From: Parafilimonas sp.
Lineage (GTDB): Bacteria; Bacteroidota; Bacteroidia; Chitinophagales; Chitinophagaceae
Length of the DNA stretch: 26,664 nt
Direction of reading: 5' to 3'
Assembly (NCBI GenBank): GCA_025927795.1
Contig: JAICKT010000010.1
Location: 1-26,664 of the forward strand
In this document: in pieces, positions 7,578-18,900 of the stretch
Layout: every line of letters starts with the position of its first letter
Position numbering within the stretch: position 1 is the stretch's first letter
The notes under the pieces: generated by a model
What the model saw: the letters and a program-made list of their open reading frames with translations, nothing else
Database searches by the model: none
What the model was told of the DNA's origin: nothing
Translations under genes and position numbers: made by a program

Positions 7578-9245
7578 TTAATACCCAGGATTTTGCTGTC
7601 CTTTTAACTTAGGATTCTTGTCAATCACGTCTTGAGGAATAGGGAAAAGATAATTTTTGCTTGCATAAAACTTTCTATCCCCGCCTCTTGCTTCAATAGG
7701 TTCATAATGAAGTACACCTCCGGCACCCACTGTAATGGATATGCCATGCAATGGGCGGTTTAAATTTACTTCTGCAATACGCCAGCGTATCAAATCCCAA
7801 TAACGCTTATCTTCAAAGGCAAGCTCTACTCTTCTTTCTCGCCGGATGGCTGTACGCATTTCATCTTTAGTAAGACCAGCCGGTAAATCAGGCAATGCAG
7901 ATCTTTCCCTTATTTTATTTATAGCATCATATACAGAAGCGTCAGGGCCTGCAACCTCATTCTGGGCTTCGGCATAACTTAGTAATACTTCTCCGAACCT
8001 GAAGATTATATAATTCTGGTAGCTGGTATGCCCATCCCAATTAGCAGAGCCAAGTACCAAAGTTTTGTCGTCAAGGCGTTTGCGAACATAATAACCAGTT
8101 TGTCCTGCATCATCCCTATCTGTAACATCAATTTCGTTTTTGCTTCCAATGCCAATTCTTGTATAAATAGTATCATTGTAAAAAAAGGTACCATCGTAAA
8201 CAATCGACTGGTAAAAGCGCTTTTCCCTATGTTCATAAGGTTTTTGAGGATTGTAGCCTGAGGTAGGATCGGTAATTATTTTACCATTATCCATTGCATA
8301 ATCATCTACCAGTTCCTGTGTTGGATCTTCGCCGCCCCAACTTGTTTCTGCCCCGCCTGCTGTAAATGTAGGCCCAATCGTACCATCCATATTACCACCT
8401 TTGCCGGCACCCGGAGGGCTATATTCTCTATAAAAAATAGACTCTTTGCTTTCGGCGCCTTTGGTTAAAAAGAGTTGTGCATAATCCGGGTCTAATTCAT
8501 AATCCAATTCATCCATAATTTTTTTATTGCTGGCAGCAGCATCTGCAAATTTGCCGGCAAACAATTCGCACCAGCCTTTTAAAGCCATGGCTGCACCTTT
8601 GCCTACTTTTCCGGAAGAAGGCATATCCGGCAAATTATTATAAGCATCTGCTAATTCCGTAGTTATAAACTGCAGGGTCTCGTCAGAAGTGCTTCTCGCA
8701 ACGAATATAGAATCGCCTTGCGTATCGGCATTTAGTACATCGGTTATTATAGGCACGCCTCCATACGTCATCCAAAGAATATGATAGAAATATGCTCTTA
8801 GCACCCGGGCTTCTGCTATCTTTTCAGTTTTGAAATCATCTGAAAAAGATGATGACGTTACGTTCTTAATAAAAACATTACACTTTCTTATGTTCGTGTA
8901 TTGTGTTGTCCAGTCTAAAAAGTTTCCAATATCGCCTGAGAATCCGGCATTGGCAGGAGATTGAAGGCTTTGCTGAATATTCTGCCTTGAATTGGGCCAT
9001 GGAAACCCGCAGATTGAATTATCTGACCAGTTTTCCAATGGATCGTACCAATTATCTCCATCGGGTAAGCCTGTATAAATATCATTTAAAAAAAGATCTG
9101 CAGTTCCCTGGTCAGTCCAAACATTTGCATCTGTTAAGCGGTCTCTCGGTGCAACGTCCAGCACTTTATCACTACAGGATTGAAAAAAAACAATAACGGC
9201 AGATAATGAGATATATATTGATGTTCTTAAGATTTTATTTATCAT
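7578..9245 (-). CDS. susD: SusD/RagB-family glycan-binding outer-membrane lipoprotein
   Basis: This 555-residue protein has a lipoprotein signal (I-V-F-F-Q-S-C with lipidated C24) followed by the SusD-like N-terminal region (D-V-A-P-R-D-R-L-T and, later, A-E-A-R-V-L-R-A-Y-F-Y). The C-terminal half carries the family signatures F-R-F-G-E-V-L-L-S-Y-A-E-A, R-R-E-R-R-V-E-L-A-F-E-D-K-R-Y-W-D-L-I-R-W and the terminal L-F-P-I-P-Q...Q-N-P-G-Y. SusD proteins form the lid on a SusC barrel and capture oligosaccharides at the cell surface; the ligand cannot be predicted from sequence. The gene lies 17 bp after the susC stop on the same strand, so the two are co-transcribed, and a strong terminator follows. 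susD is used as the family name only. Confidence 0.96.
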   Translation of the reverse strand: MINKILRTSIYISLSAVIVFFQSCSDKVLDVAPRDRLTDANVWTDQGTADLFLNDIYTGLPDGDNWYDPLENWSDNSICGFPWPNSRQNIQQSLQSPANAGFSGDIGNFLDWTTQYTNIRKCNVFIKNVTSSSFSDDFKTEKIAEARVLRAYFYHILWMTYGGVPIITDVLNADTQGDSIFVARSTSDETLQFITTELADAYNNLPDMPSSGKVGKGAAMALKGWCELFAGKFADAAASNKKIMDELDYELDPDYAQLFLTKGAESKESIFYREYSPPGAGKGGNMDGTIGPTFTAGGAETSWGGEDPTQELVDDYAMDNGKIITDPTSGYNPQKPYEHREKRFYQSIVYDGTFFYNDTIYTRIGIGSKNEIDVTDRDDAGQTGYYVRKRLDDKTLVLGSANWDGHTSYQNYIIFRFGEVLLSYAEAQNEVAGPDASVYDAINKIRERSALPDLPAGLTKDEMRTAIRRERRVELAFEDKRYWDLIRWRIAEVNLNRPLHGISITVGAGGVLHYEPIEARGGDRKFYASKNYLFPIPQDVIDKNPKLKGQQNPGY

Positions 9246-9262
9246 AGCAGAAATTTAAAAAA

Positions 9263-12200
9263 TTAAAAAGTTACATTAAGACCAACGGTTACAACTTTTT
9301 GCTGAGGATAAAACTCGCCTCCCTCATTGCTTGCTTCAGGATCAAAATCTTTCATTTCTTTCGTCCATGTAACTAAGTTTTGACCAGATGCATATACCCT
9401 TATTATTTGCAGATGGATTTGCTTCATTACCCGTGCCGGAAGCGTATAACCTATCTCGGCAGATTTCAGGCGTAAATAATTGCTTTTGCGAATCCACCAG
9501 TCTGATGTTTGCCGTGTATTGGCGCTGGGTTGAGAGAGTATAATGGGATATCGTGCATCTGTATTTTGGGGAGTCCAATAGTCTAAATTAGCGGCAAGAG
9601 CAGAAGCTCCGTTTTCAAATGGCCACGCCGCCTGTCCGGATAGATAAAAACTTCCTGCGCCAGCTCCCTGGAATAAAACATTTACATCAATTCCTTTGTA
9701 GCTGATAGAAGGTGAAAATCCATAAATTAACTGCGGAGTGCTTGGATTACCCATCGCTTTAAGATCATTGGCATCAATTACATTATCTCCGTTTACATCT
9801 TCATATTTAATTTCACCAGGACGTAATTGTGAAAATTGCGTTACCGGGTATTCGCTTTGATCTATAATACCATCACCATTTTTATCATCACTTTCCTGGA
9901 ATAAACCCAACGCATGATAACCGAAATAAGTATTAATTGGTCGGCCGGTTTGTCTTCTATTGGGATTATCAAAAGTGGCTGGTAGTTCATATATCTGCAC
10001 ATACTTGTTTTTTGCATAAGTAGCATTTGCAGTAATGCCTATCTGTAAATCACGGGTTATGCTATAAACTGAATTTATTGTCATATCAAATCCCCTGTTA
10101 CTGACAGCAGCAGAATTGGTTTGGGGCAACCCGATGCCATATTCTGCCGGCACCTGATTTTGATTTGCTATAAGTATGTCATCCCGTTTTTCAAAGAAAT
10201 AATCTGCTTCAATACTAAAGAGTCCCTTAAAAATTGATAATTCAAACCCAATATCTGTTTTTTTTGCTTTTTCCCATGTTATATTAGGATTAGCAGGGGA
10301 CGCTTCTCTTACTCCCTGCGTCACTGCCCCATTAAATATTCCGCTGTTACCGATTAATGAATAAGCGCTCAAATATTGAAAAGGAAGTAGATTTCCATTG
10401 GCGTCATAGGGCAAGGCACCACTTTCGCCATAAGAGCCGCGTACTTTTAAATTGTCCAGCCAAGAAATGTTTTGCATGAATTTTTCTTCCGAAATACGCC
10501 ATCCTGCAGAAAATGCTGGAAACAGTTGGTAGCGCTTGCCTGGCGCAAATACAAAATGCCCGTCGTAACGGCCTGAAGCCTCAAACAAATACCTGTTATC
10601 GAAAGCATAGGTAAGCCTGAATATTGCTCCACGTTGTTTTAGTTCACTTGATGAACCATAATTAGTAATATCATTAGCATTGGAACTGCCATTATTTAGT
10701 TCAGGGATGTTTACATTAAAGTTTACGCGTTTGGCGCCAAAATTTGCGAATTTCGAATTTCGCGCTTCCAGAACTATTGTTGCACCAACATTGCTTTTGC
10801 CAAAACTATTCGCGTAAGTTAAATAACCCTGGTAAGTAAACGCCTGTACCTGGCTATTATATACTTCGTAAGAAGGTTTTTGAGGACCGTCTGATCCTAT
10901 CTGTGATATAGTATAAGGATTTGTCGTAGTATCTGTTACTGCATAGTAAGGTATCGGTGTTAACCATGTTTTTTGAGTACGCCCATCGGGATCATTTAAA
11001 TCGTAACTAAACACCGCCTTAGCGCTAAGACCTTTTATAGGCAATTGTTGTTCGAGGCTTATCTGCGTTAGCATAATTTGCCTCAGGTCGGTTGTATAAC
11101 CGCTGCTGTAAACATTTCCATAGGCAGTGCGACCGATATAAGAGCCCCATAACCCATTTGTAAATAAAACCGGGGCAACCGGCGGAGTACGATATAACTG
11201 GTAAAAAATACTTCCGGCTGAAATGCCCGGGAAATGCCTGTCTTCTACTCTTCCGTTTAACCCTAAACCTAGTTTTGTGGTATTGGTAACCTGGATATCT
11301 ACATTTGATGTAAGATTATATCGTTTAAAATTTGTTGTACCCCACATGCCATCCTGTGTTAAATATCCTAATGCACCAAAATATTTTATTTTATCTGTTC
11401 CACCGGAAACAGAAATATTATGCGACATCATCGGTGCATTTTTATTAATCAACGTATGCAGCGGATCGTTTACAGGATACAAATCAGGGTCAGAACCGTC
11501 TTTATATTTTTGCAATGCATAGCCGCTATACACAGGATCCTTACCCTCATTAGCATTAGCGGCATTGCGCATAGAAGCATATTCATAAGAGTTTACCATG
11601 TGCGGAAGCTGTGCAGGATTTTGCCAGCCATAATATCCGGTGTACGTCATTTGCGGCTTGCCACTAATTCCCCGTTTGGTAGTAACCAATATTACACCGT
11701 TTGCGCCAGCCACTCCATAAGGTGCAACAGCAGCAGCATCCTTAAGTATAGTAAAGCTGGCTACGCTGTTAGGGTCTAATTGCTGAAAACTTCTGGGTAC
11801 GCCATCTACAATAACTAATGGTGCAGTATTGCCTGTGGTGCTAAACCCGCGTATTAAAATAGTAGATCCGTCATAACCGGGTTCTCCACTGCCTTGTTTA
11901 AAAAGCACTCCGGCAACTCGGCCACCAAGCGCATTGCTGATATTTGCAACAGGCAGCGAGGAAACTTCATCACCTTTAATACTTGAAACGGCAGCCGTTA
12001 ACGATGTTTTCTTTTGCGTACCATAACCTACAACCACTACTTCACTCAATGTACTGTTTTCTCCAATTAGCTGCACAGTTATTTCGCTGCTTTGCGGAAC
12101 AGCAACTTCCTTCGATTTAAAACCGACATGCGTTATTACCAGTATCGCATTTTTGTCTGGCACCGAAATGGAGAATTTACCGGTGCTATCACTTATTGCA

Positions 12201-12355
12201 CCCGTATTTTTATTTTTTACCTGTATGGTGGCATCCGCTACCGGAACATTTTTTTCGTCAACCACTGTTCCTCTTATTTGTATAGGAGATTGTGAAAAGG
12301 CAGCAAAACAAGCACAGATAGATAATAAAAGCAAAATTGCTTTGGGGTAAAACAT
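9263..12355 (-). CDS. susC: SusC/RagA-family TonB-dependent transporter
   Basis: I place the start at ATG 12355, giving 1030 residues that open with a clean signal peptide (M-F-Y-P-K then a hydrophobic stretch ending A-A-F-S-Q). The frame stays open upstream to a TTG at 12415, but that would add 20 residues before the signal peptide. After the signal comes a carboxypeptidase-regulatory-like beta-sandwich (about 26-104; G-T-V-V-D-E-K-N-V-P-V-A-D-A-T), then the conserved E-V-V-V-V-G-Y-G-T-Q-K-K (about 105-116), the plug with N-A-L-G-G-R-V-A-G-V and P-L-V-I-V-D-G-V-P, and a 22-strand-type barrel ending in a terminal F. It imports SusD-captured glycans into the periplasm, powered by TonB. No STN domain is visible, so it is unlikely to signal to an anti-sigma factor. 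The AraC-type gene is upstream on the same strand. Confidence 0.96.
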   Translation of the reverse strand: MFYPKAILLLLSICACFAAFSQSPIQIRGTVVDEKNVPVADATIQVKNKNTGAISDSTGKFSISVPDKNAILVITHVGFKSKEVAVPQSSEITVQLIGENSTLSEVVVVGYGTQKKTSLTAAVSSIKGDEVSSLPVANISNALGGRVAGVLFKQGSGEPGYDGSTILIRGFSTTGNTAPLVIVDGVPRSFQQLDPNSVASFTILKDAAAVAPYGVAGANGVILVTTKRGISGKPQMTYTGYYGWQNPAQLPHMVNSYEYASMRNAANANEGKDPVYSGYALQKYKDGSDPDLYPVNDPLHTLINKNAPMMSHNISVSGGTDKIKYFGALGYLTQDGMWGTTNFKRYNLTSNVDIQVTNTTKLGLGLNGRVEDRHFPGISAGSIFYQLYRTPPVAPVLFTNGLWGSYIGRTAYGNVYSSGYTTDLRQIMLTQISLEQQLPIKGLSAKAVFSYDLNDPDGRTQKTWLTPIPYYAVTDTTTNPYTISQIGSDGPQKPSYEVYNSQVQAFTYQGYLTYANSFGKSNVGATIVLEARNSKFANFGAKRVNFNVNIPELNNGSSNANDITNYGSSSELKQRGAIFRLTYAFDNRYLFEASGRYDGHFVFAPGKRYQLFPAFSAGWRISEEKFMQNISWLDNLKVRGSYGESGALPYDANGNLLPFQYLSAYSLIGNSGIFNGAVTQGVREASPANPNITWEKAKKTDIGFELSIFKGLFSIEADYFFEKRDDILIANQNQVPAEYGIGLPQTNSAAVSNRGFDMTINSVYSITRDLQIGITANATYAKNKYVQIYELPATFDNPNRRQTGRPINTYFGYHALGLFQESDDKNGDGIIDQSEYPVTQFSQLRPGEIKYEDVNGDNVIDANDLKAMGNPSTPQLIYGFSPSISYKGIDVNVLFQGAGAGSFYLSGQAAWPFENGASALAANLDYWTPQNTDARYPIILSQPSANTRQTSDWWIRKSNYLRLKSAEIGYTLPARVMKQIHLQIIRVYASGQNLVTWTKEMKDFDPEASNEGGEFYPQQKVVTVGLNVTF

Positions 12356-12601
12356 TTTTACATAGTTAAGATTTGTGAAATTAGTTAGCATAAGCAAACG
12401 ATTAGGAGTAATCAAAATAACACTTTAAAAGAGGGTACTTAAATGGATATTTTATTTGTATAGATGGATTATTTTTTGATAATATTACCCGATGTGCTGT
12501 TTTTTATTATACATGTTTTAAAAAATGCCAATCAATAAAAAACCAGGGGAAATAATTAGCGTTGAAGATGTATAAAGCCCCGCTTAAAAGCTGTGATACC
12601 G

Positions 12602-13498
12602 TTAATGCGTCTTATTTCTTTTGCGGTATTCTTTGGGAGGCACATTCATAAGCTTCGTAAACATTCTTGAAAAATAATACTGGTCTTCAACACCCAAACT
12701 AAAAGAAATTTCTTTAATGCTCATGTCTGTAAAAAGCAAATGCTGACAAGCCTTTTGTATTTTAAGATGATTAAAATAATCTATTGGAGAATAACCAGTT
12801 TCTTTCTTAAAAACTGTTGAAAAATGTGATGTTGAAAGATTGGAAACACAAGCCAGTTCATTTAACGAAAGCACTTCATTCAATTTATTTTTCATCACTT
12901 CTATAGCAGTTGATATGGCATCTTCTTTTCCCGTTTCTATACCATTAAATCTTTCTTCATATAATAATGAAGAAAGAAAATGATAAAATATCATATTTAC
13001 ATAGCGCAATGTATCATCGCTGTAGCCTCTTTCAAGCTGTGCATATATTTCTTCAAAAAGCTTTATCCTGTTTTCATTGTAGGCTAAATAGGGTTTATAA
13101 TCTTTGGAATGTTTGATTATAAGGTTTACAATATAATCTGTTAGATTACCATTAAAGTGCACCCAGTAAATTGTCCATGCATCAGTTTTATCAGCGCCGT
13201 AAGCATGTGGTTCATTTACGGGAATGGTTATGTATTGGCAAGGCTCGATTGAAATTTCTTTGCCATTTATCTCAACCCAGCCATATCCTTCCACACAATA
13301 TATAAGAATATTTTGGCCAATGCCTTTTGGTCTTTCAACATAATGATTAACCGCTCTTGGGTAATAGCCAATATCCGTAATATAAACACCTTGCGTTAAT
13401 GGATCTGTTGAAAGAAACTTAGAAATTATTTTCCTGGGCAGCACAACCATTTTCTGGCCTTTAAAACCATGCTTTATTTTTTCATTTTTACTTTTCAT
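12602..13498 (-). CDS. AraC-family transcriptional regulator with cupin sensor domain
   Basis: The 298-residue protein has an N-terminal AraC-type cupin domain (about 25-120, with G-Y-G-W-V-E-I-N-G-K, P-C-Q-Y-I-T-I-P and H-A-Y) and a C-terminal double helix-turn-helix (about 195-295). HTH1 is around 210-233 (L-S-L-N-E-L-A...L-S-T-S-H-F-S-T-V-F-K-K), HTH2 around 259-283 (S-I-K-E-I-S-F-S-L-G-V...Y-F-S-R-M-F), followed by P-P-K-E-Y-R-K-R. The cupin presumably binds a sugar released from the glycan. It is divergent from the GH36-DUF5107-GH2-MFS operon (140-bp shared intergenic region) and lies upstream of susC, so it is the obvious candidate regulator of both arms. PULs are more often run by hybrid two-component or ECF/anti-sigma systems, and neither is visible here. 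Confidence 0.93.
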   Translation of the reverse strand: MKSKNEKIKHGFKGQKMVVLPRKIISKFLSTDPLTQGVYITDIGYYPRAVNHYVERPKGIGQNILIYCVEGYGWVEINGKEISIEPCQYITIPVNEPHAYGADKTDAWTIYWVHFNGNLTDYIVNLIIKHSKDYKPYLAYNENRIKLFEEIYAQLERGYSDDTLRYVNMIFYHFLSSLLYEERFNGIETGKEDAISTAIEVMKNKLNEVLSLNELACVSNLSTSHFSTVFKKETGYSPIDYFNHLKIQKACQHLLFTDMSIKEISFSLGVEDQYYFSRMFTKLMNVPPKEYRKRNKTH

Positions 13499-13638
13499 AT
13501 AGCAAACTGTGGCACAATAAAGCCACCATCAAATAATCCATCATTTCCATAAAATTCACTATTTTTTTAGGAACAGCAAAAACGAAATTTGACTTCATTA
13601 ATTAACGATCGAGGTGACGTCAGTCGCAAAAATTTATA

Positions 13639-15858
13639 ATGATTGCATTTTACATGAATATTAAAACAAAACAACGCTTCTTTCCATTCAAAAAAAAATT
13701 ATCCATCAAAACAACGATTGTTTGTGTATTGATGATAATTTCTTCATCATCTTTTGCGCAAAAACTAATTCGCATAGAAACAAAAGACAATCTCTTGTTG
13801 CTTGGAGTTGATACAAATGCAATACTGAAACAATTATATTTTGGAAGGATAATAAATGATATTGGCGGGTTTGCAACCTCACTTGAAAAAAGTGCCGAAG
13901 CATATTCAACTTATGGCAATGATGTTGAACACACAGCATTGCGCGTTACACACAGTGATGGTAATCTTACAACTGATTTAATGTTTGTGAGCAGCAATAC
14001 AACTAAACAAGATGATAACATCAGCGTTACAAAAATTATTTTAAAAGACAAATATTATCCTGATGAAGTGACGCTGTTTTATAAAACATATTTTGAGCAA
14101 GATATTATTGAACAATGGATGACTTTCAGCCATAAAGAAAAATCGCCGGTAACATTGTACAATTTTGCTTCCGCTTCACTTAACTTTCAATCGCCTGCAT
14201 ATTATCTTGATTATTTCTACGGCGATTGGGCGAATGAATTCAATCTCATTGAAACAAAATTATCAGAAGGCACAAAAACAATCGATTCAAAATTAGGCGT
14301 ACGTACAGACCAGCGCTCCAATCAATCATTTCTTTTATCATTAAACGGAAAATTGCAGGAAGATGATGGCAAAGTGATTGCCGGAACATTAGCATGGCCT
14401 GGCAACTGGCAACTTCAATTCAACGAAGACCATTATAACAATTTGTATGTAACTGCGGGCATGAATCCGTTTGCATCAGAATATATTTTGAAGGCAGATA
14501 CAACATTTACAGCACCAGGATTTTTGTTTACCTACAGCGATAAAGGTGCAGGTGAAACCACAAGAAATTTTCATCGATGGGCAAGAAAATACGGCATCGC
14601 CGATGGCTATGGTGAGCGCGATGTTTTACTGAATAACTGGGAGGCAACTTATTTTGATTTTGATGAAGAAAAGCTTTCCTCCATCATCAAACAAGCCGGT
14701 GAAATGGGTTTTGAGTTATTCCTGCTCGATGATGGCTGGTTCGCTAATAAATATCCGCGCAATGATGACCACGCAGGTTTAGGTGATTGGGAAGTGAATC
14801 ATAAAAAGCTGCCACACGGTTTAAGTTATCTCGCTGATATATGCAAACAAAACAATTTAAAGTTTGGTATTTGGGTAGAACCTGAAATGGTAAACCCAAA
14901 AAGTGAACTGTATGAGAAACATTCGGATTGGGTTATTACAGCCGCACATCGCGATTTGAATTTATCACGCAATCAATTGATATTAGACATCACTAATCCT
15001 AAAGTGCAGGATTATGTGTATGATGTTTTAGATAAATTGATGAGTGAAAACAAAGGCATCAGTTATATTAAATGGGATTGCAATCGTTACATCACCAATG
15101 CAGGCTCATTTTATCTCGGTAACCAGCAATCAAAGTTATTTATTGATTATCCGACAGCGCTATTAAACATAATTCAGCGTTTCAGAAAAAAATATCCAGA
15201 TGTGTATATGATGGTTTGCTCCGGTGGCGGCGGAAGAATGGATTATGCAACGATGCCTTACTTCCAGGAATATTGGCCGAGTGATAATACAGATGCATTG
15301 GATCGTATAAAAATTCAGTGGGGACTTGAATATTTTTATCCGGCTGTTGGTTTAGCTGCGCATGTTACACCCAATCATTCTGATGAAAGAATTACGCCGT
15401 TGAAGTTTCGGTTTGATGTTGCGATGACAGGTCGTTTAGGCTTGGATTATCGCGTTGATAAATTAAATGCCGATGAAAAAACCTTTGCCATTAATGCCAT
15501 CGCTACTTATAAAAAAATTAGAAACGTTGTGTTTTATGGTGATTTGTATCGCCTGTTATCACCGTATGAAAATAATCGTGCAGCATTAATGTATGTAAGC
15601 GAAAATAAAGATTCAGCATTGGTGTTTTCTTTTTTACAGAAGAAAGAAACGTATCCTGATAATTCAAAATTATTGTTGAAAGGACTTGATGCAAATGCGC
15701 AGTATAAATTAACTGAAATTAATAAAGGAAGTTTTTCGCGCCTTAATGATTATGAAGGCAAAACTTTCAGCGGAGCATTTTTAATGAACGTGGGGTTACA
15801 GTTTGATATGTATAACGATTATGAGAGCGCTGTTATACAACTGGTAAAGCAACAGTAA
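13639..15858 (+). CDS. GH36 alpha-galactosidase, exported
   Basis: This is a 739-residue GH36 enzyme. A signal peptide ends at about residue 40 (S-S-S-S-F-A-Q); ATG 13654 (residue 6) is an equally good start. The N-terminal beta-supersandwich (about 45-325) precedes the TIM barrel. Catalytic signatures are clear: L-L-D-D-G-W-F at 362-368, W-V-E-P-E-M-V-N-P at 412-420, the nucleophile D480 in I-K-W-D-C-N-R, and the predicted acid/base D549 in P-S-D-N-T-D-A. The positions closely match those of characterised bacterial GH36 enzymes of about 730 residues. The C-S-G-G-G-G-R-M stretch at 527-534 is also typical. The enzyme should remove terminal alpha-galactose from galacto-oligosaccharides or galactomannan side chains in the periplasm. 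It is the first gene of the + operon; the DUF5107 gene follows after 79 bp. Confidence 0.94.
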   Translation: MIAFYMNIKTKQRFFPFKKKLSIKTTIVCVLMIISSSSFAQKLIRIETKDNLLLLGVDTNAILKQLYFGRIINDIGGFATSLEKSAEAYSTYGNDVEHTALRVTHSDGNLTTDLMFVSSNTTKQDDNISVTKIILKDKYYPDEVTLFYKTYFEQDIIEQWMTFSHKEKSPVTLYNFASASLNFQSPAYYLDYFYGDWANEFNLIETKLSEGTKTIDSKLGVRTDQRSNQSFLLSLNGKLQEDDGKVIAGTLAWPGNWQLQFNEDHYNNLYVTAGMNPFASEYILKADTTFTAPGFLFTYSDKGAGETTRNFHRWARKYGIADGYGERDVLLNNWEATYFDFDEEKLSSIIKQAGEMGFELFLLDDGWFANKYPRNDDHAGLGDWEVNHKKLPHGLSYLADICKQNNLKFGIWVEPEMVNPKSELYEKHSDWVITAAHRDLNLSRNQLILDITNPKVQDYVYDVLDKLMSENKGISYIKWDCNRYITNAGSFYLGNQQSKLFIDYPTALLNIIQRFRKKYPDVYMMVCSGGGGRMDYATMPYFQEYWPSDNTDALDRIKIQWGLEYFYPAVGLAAHVTPNHSDERITPLKFRFDVAMTGRLGLDYRVDKLNADEKTFAINAIATYKKIRNVVFYGDLYRLLSPYENNRAALMYVSENKDSALVFSFLQKKETYPDNSKLLLKGLDANAQYKLTEINKGSFSRLNDYEGKTFSGAFLMNVGLQFDMYNDYESAVIQLVKQQ

Positions 15859-15907
15859 GTATCTGATAAGTATAAAATTCATTGTTGCTGCAATTGAATT
15901 TGATGTG

Positions 15908-15921
15908 TTTGATTAATCAAA
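15908..15921. promoter_or_regulatory. Perfect 14-bp palindrome before the DUF5107 gene
   Basis: TTTGATTAATCAAA is fully self-complementary and ends 16 bp before the ATG at 15938. It could be a regulator half-site pair controlling an internal promoter. No second copy was noticed elsewhere in the window and the sequence is AT-rich, so chance is possible. Confidence 0.3.
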
Positions 15922-15937
15922 GAATCAATAAGCTATT

Positions 15938-18900
15938 ATGGATGTGAAAGCGTGGATTGAAAAAATTTCTATTCCAACATATGAAACTGGTAAGCCCGAA
16001 AAAAATCCGATGTTTTTGGAAAAACGCGTTTACCAGGGAAGCAGTGGCGTTGTGTATCCTCATCCTGTAATTGAAAGCATCAGCAATGAAAAAACAGGCA
16101 AAGAATATGAAGCTGTTTTTATAGAAAATGATTATTTAAAAATCATGATACTGCCTGAATTAGGTGGCAGAATTCAGCGTGCTTATGATAAAATAAAAAA
16201 ACGTGATTTTGTCTATTATAACCAGGTTATAAAACCTGCATTAGTTGGTTTGGCAGGCCCGTGGATTTCTGGTGGAATTGAATTTAACTGGCCTCAACAT
16301 CACAGGCCAAGCACATTTAGCCCTGCTGATTTTACCATCCAGGAATTTGAAGATGGAAGCAAAACAGTTTGGGTAAGCGAAACAGAATTAATGTTTCGCA
16401 CAAAAGGAATGGCGGGCTTTACTTTATATAAGGACAAAGCTTATTTAGAAATAAAAGGAAGATTGTTTAATCCCACATCTTTTCCGCAAACATTTTTATG
16501 GTGGGCAAATCCTGCAGTGAAAGTGAACGACGATTATCAATCCGTTTTTCCGCCGGATGTATATGCCGTATTTGATCATGGCAAACGCGATGTAAGCGAC
16601 TTTCCAATTGCCACAGGCACATATTACAAAGTAAATTATGCGCCTGGCACCGACATCTCAAAATATAAAAATATTCCGGTGCCAACTTCATACATGGCTA
16701 TTCAATCGCAATACGATTTTATGGGTTGTTATGAAAATGATACGCAGGCAGGCATGCTGCATGTTGCAGACCATCATATATCGCCGGGCAAAAAACAATG
16801 GACCTGGGGCAATGGTGATTTTGGTTATGCATGGGATAAACAATTAACGGATGAAGACGGACCATACATTGAATTGATGACCGGTGTATTCACCGATAAC
16901 CAGCCTGATTTTTCGTGGATGCAGCCGAATGAAATAAAAACATTCACACAATATTTTATGCCTTATGCTGAGATTGGTTATGTAAAGAATGCAACCAAAG
17001 AAGCGGCAATAAATATTGAATGGAACAATAATGATTTGCAGATAAAGGTATATGTAACTGCTGGGTATAATAATGCTGCAATAGTTGTTTTGAAAAATAA
17101 TAAAGAAGTAAAAAGGTTCAATGCAAATCTTTCACCCGCAAATATTTTCGTTGAAACATTTACTGCATCAGATAAAAACAATGAAGAAAATTGGAAGGTA
17201 ATTGTGTATGATGAAAAAGGTAACCAACTTGTTTCATATCAACCAACGCAAATAAACAAAAAAGAAATTCCAGCGGCTGCAACGGCTGCAAAATTACCAT
17301 CAGAAATTGAGCACGTTGAAGATTTGTTTTTAAATGGTTTGCATTTGGAACAGTATCGTCATGCAACATTCAATCCTTTGGATTACTATAATGAAGGATT
17401 AAGAAGAAGCCCGGGTGATGTGCGTTGCAATAATGCGAAAGGCTTACTGTTGCTGCGCCGCGGACAATTTTTAAAAGCTGAACCTTATTTTAAAACAGCC
17501 ATAGCAACGCTTACTAAACGCAATCCAAATCCATATGATGGAGAACCATATTATAATCTTGGATTAAGTCTTGTATTGCAGGAAAGATATAATGAAGCTT
17601 ATGATGCTTTTTTTAAAGCTACATGGAATGATGCATGGCAACACGCATCATTTTTATGGCTGGCAAGAATCGCAGCACATCAGCATAAAACAAATGATGC
17701 ATTACAGTTTGCTGAAAAATCATTGATAAAAAATTATCACAGCAATACAACAAGGCATTTAAAAGCAGCTTTATTGCGACAAAAAAATTTATTGCAGGAA
17801 TGTATTGCGTTGTGTGATGAAAGCATACAAATTGATGCTTTCAATTTTGGATGCATTTATGAAAAATATTTAGCAGAAAAATTATTGAATAATAATGAAA
17901 CCGTTATTGCAAGTGAACCAAAGCAGTATGATTCTTCGTTAAATAAGCTATTTCATTTAATGCGTTATGCTGAAAATAATTTCCTCGAACTCGCATTGCA
18001 ATATGCGCACGCAGGTTTTTATGACGATGCTATTACACTGCTTTCTTCATACGTAATAAGTGTTTCTGAAGTAAAAAATACAACCCCCAAAATAACGCCG
18101 CTTGTGCATTATTATTTGGGTTGGTTGCACGAAAAAAGCGGCAATGATGATGAAGCTTTAAAATATTACCAGGAAGCCGCAGACGATAATACATCAATTG
18201 TTTTTCCAAATAAAATTGAAGAAATTAATATTCTGCAAGCTGCAGTTAAAATGAATTTGTCAGATGCAAATGCAAATTATTATTTAGGAAATCTTTGGTA
18301 TGATAAACGCCAGTATGATGAAGCGATTGCATGTTGGGAAAGATCAATTAAAATTGATCAAAACTTTGCAACTCCTTATCGCAATCTTGCTATTGCTTAT
18401 TATAATAAAAGGAATAACAAGCAACAATCTTTACAATATTTAGAAAAAGCATTTGCATTTGATGACAGCAATGCAAGAATTTTAATGGAGCTCGATCAAC
18501 TGTATAAATTATCAAACAAAGCTTTTAAAAAAAGATTGCAATTGCTTGAAAAATATGTGCACCTTGTTGAGCAAAGAGATGATTTATATATTGAACGAAT
18601 AACATTGTATAACAATCTTAAAGAGTATACAAAAGCAAAAAGGTTTTTAGCAGCAAGACATTTTCATCCATGGGAAGGCGGTGAAGGAAAAGTAACAAGT
18701 CAATATTTATTATGCCACACAGAGCTTGCAAAACAAGCAATATTGAATCAACGATTTGATGAAACATTATCATTATTAAATGCCGCAAGAAATTATCCTG
18801 ATAATTTAGGTGAAGGAAAATTATATGGTGCGCAGGAAAATGATTTGGATTATTTAACCGGGTGTGTTTATGAGGGTTTGAATCAGCCTGATAAAGCGAT

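Noticed and set aside
12356..12415. 20-residue N-terminal extension of SusC from a TTG codon
   Set aside because: It would precede an ordinary signal peptide that starts at ATG 12355.
12541..12601. GGGG...CCCC pairing after the AraC-type gene as a terminator
   Set aside because: Only about four to five pairs with a loop of nearly 30 bases; too weak to call.
13615..13622. TGACGTCA palindrome in the AraC/GH36 divergent region
   Set aside because: Only 8 bp, no second copy seen, and AraC-family sites are usually direct repeats.
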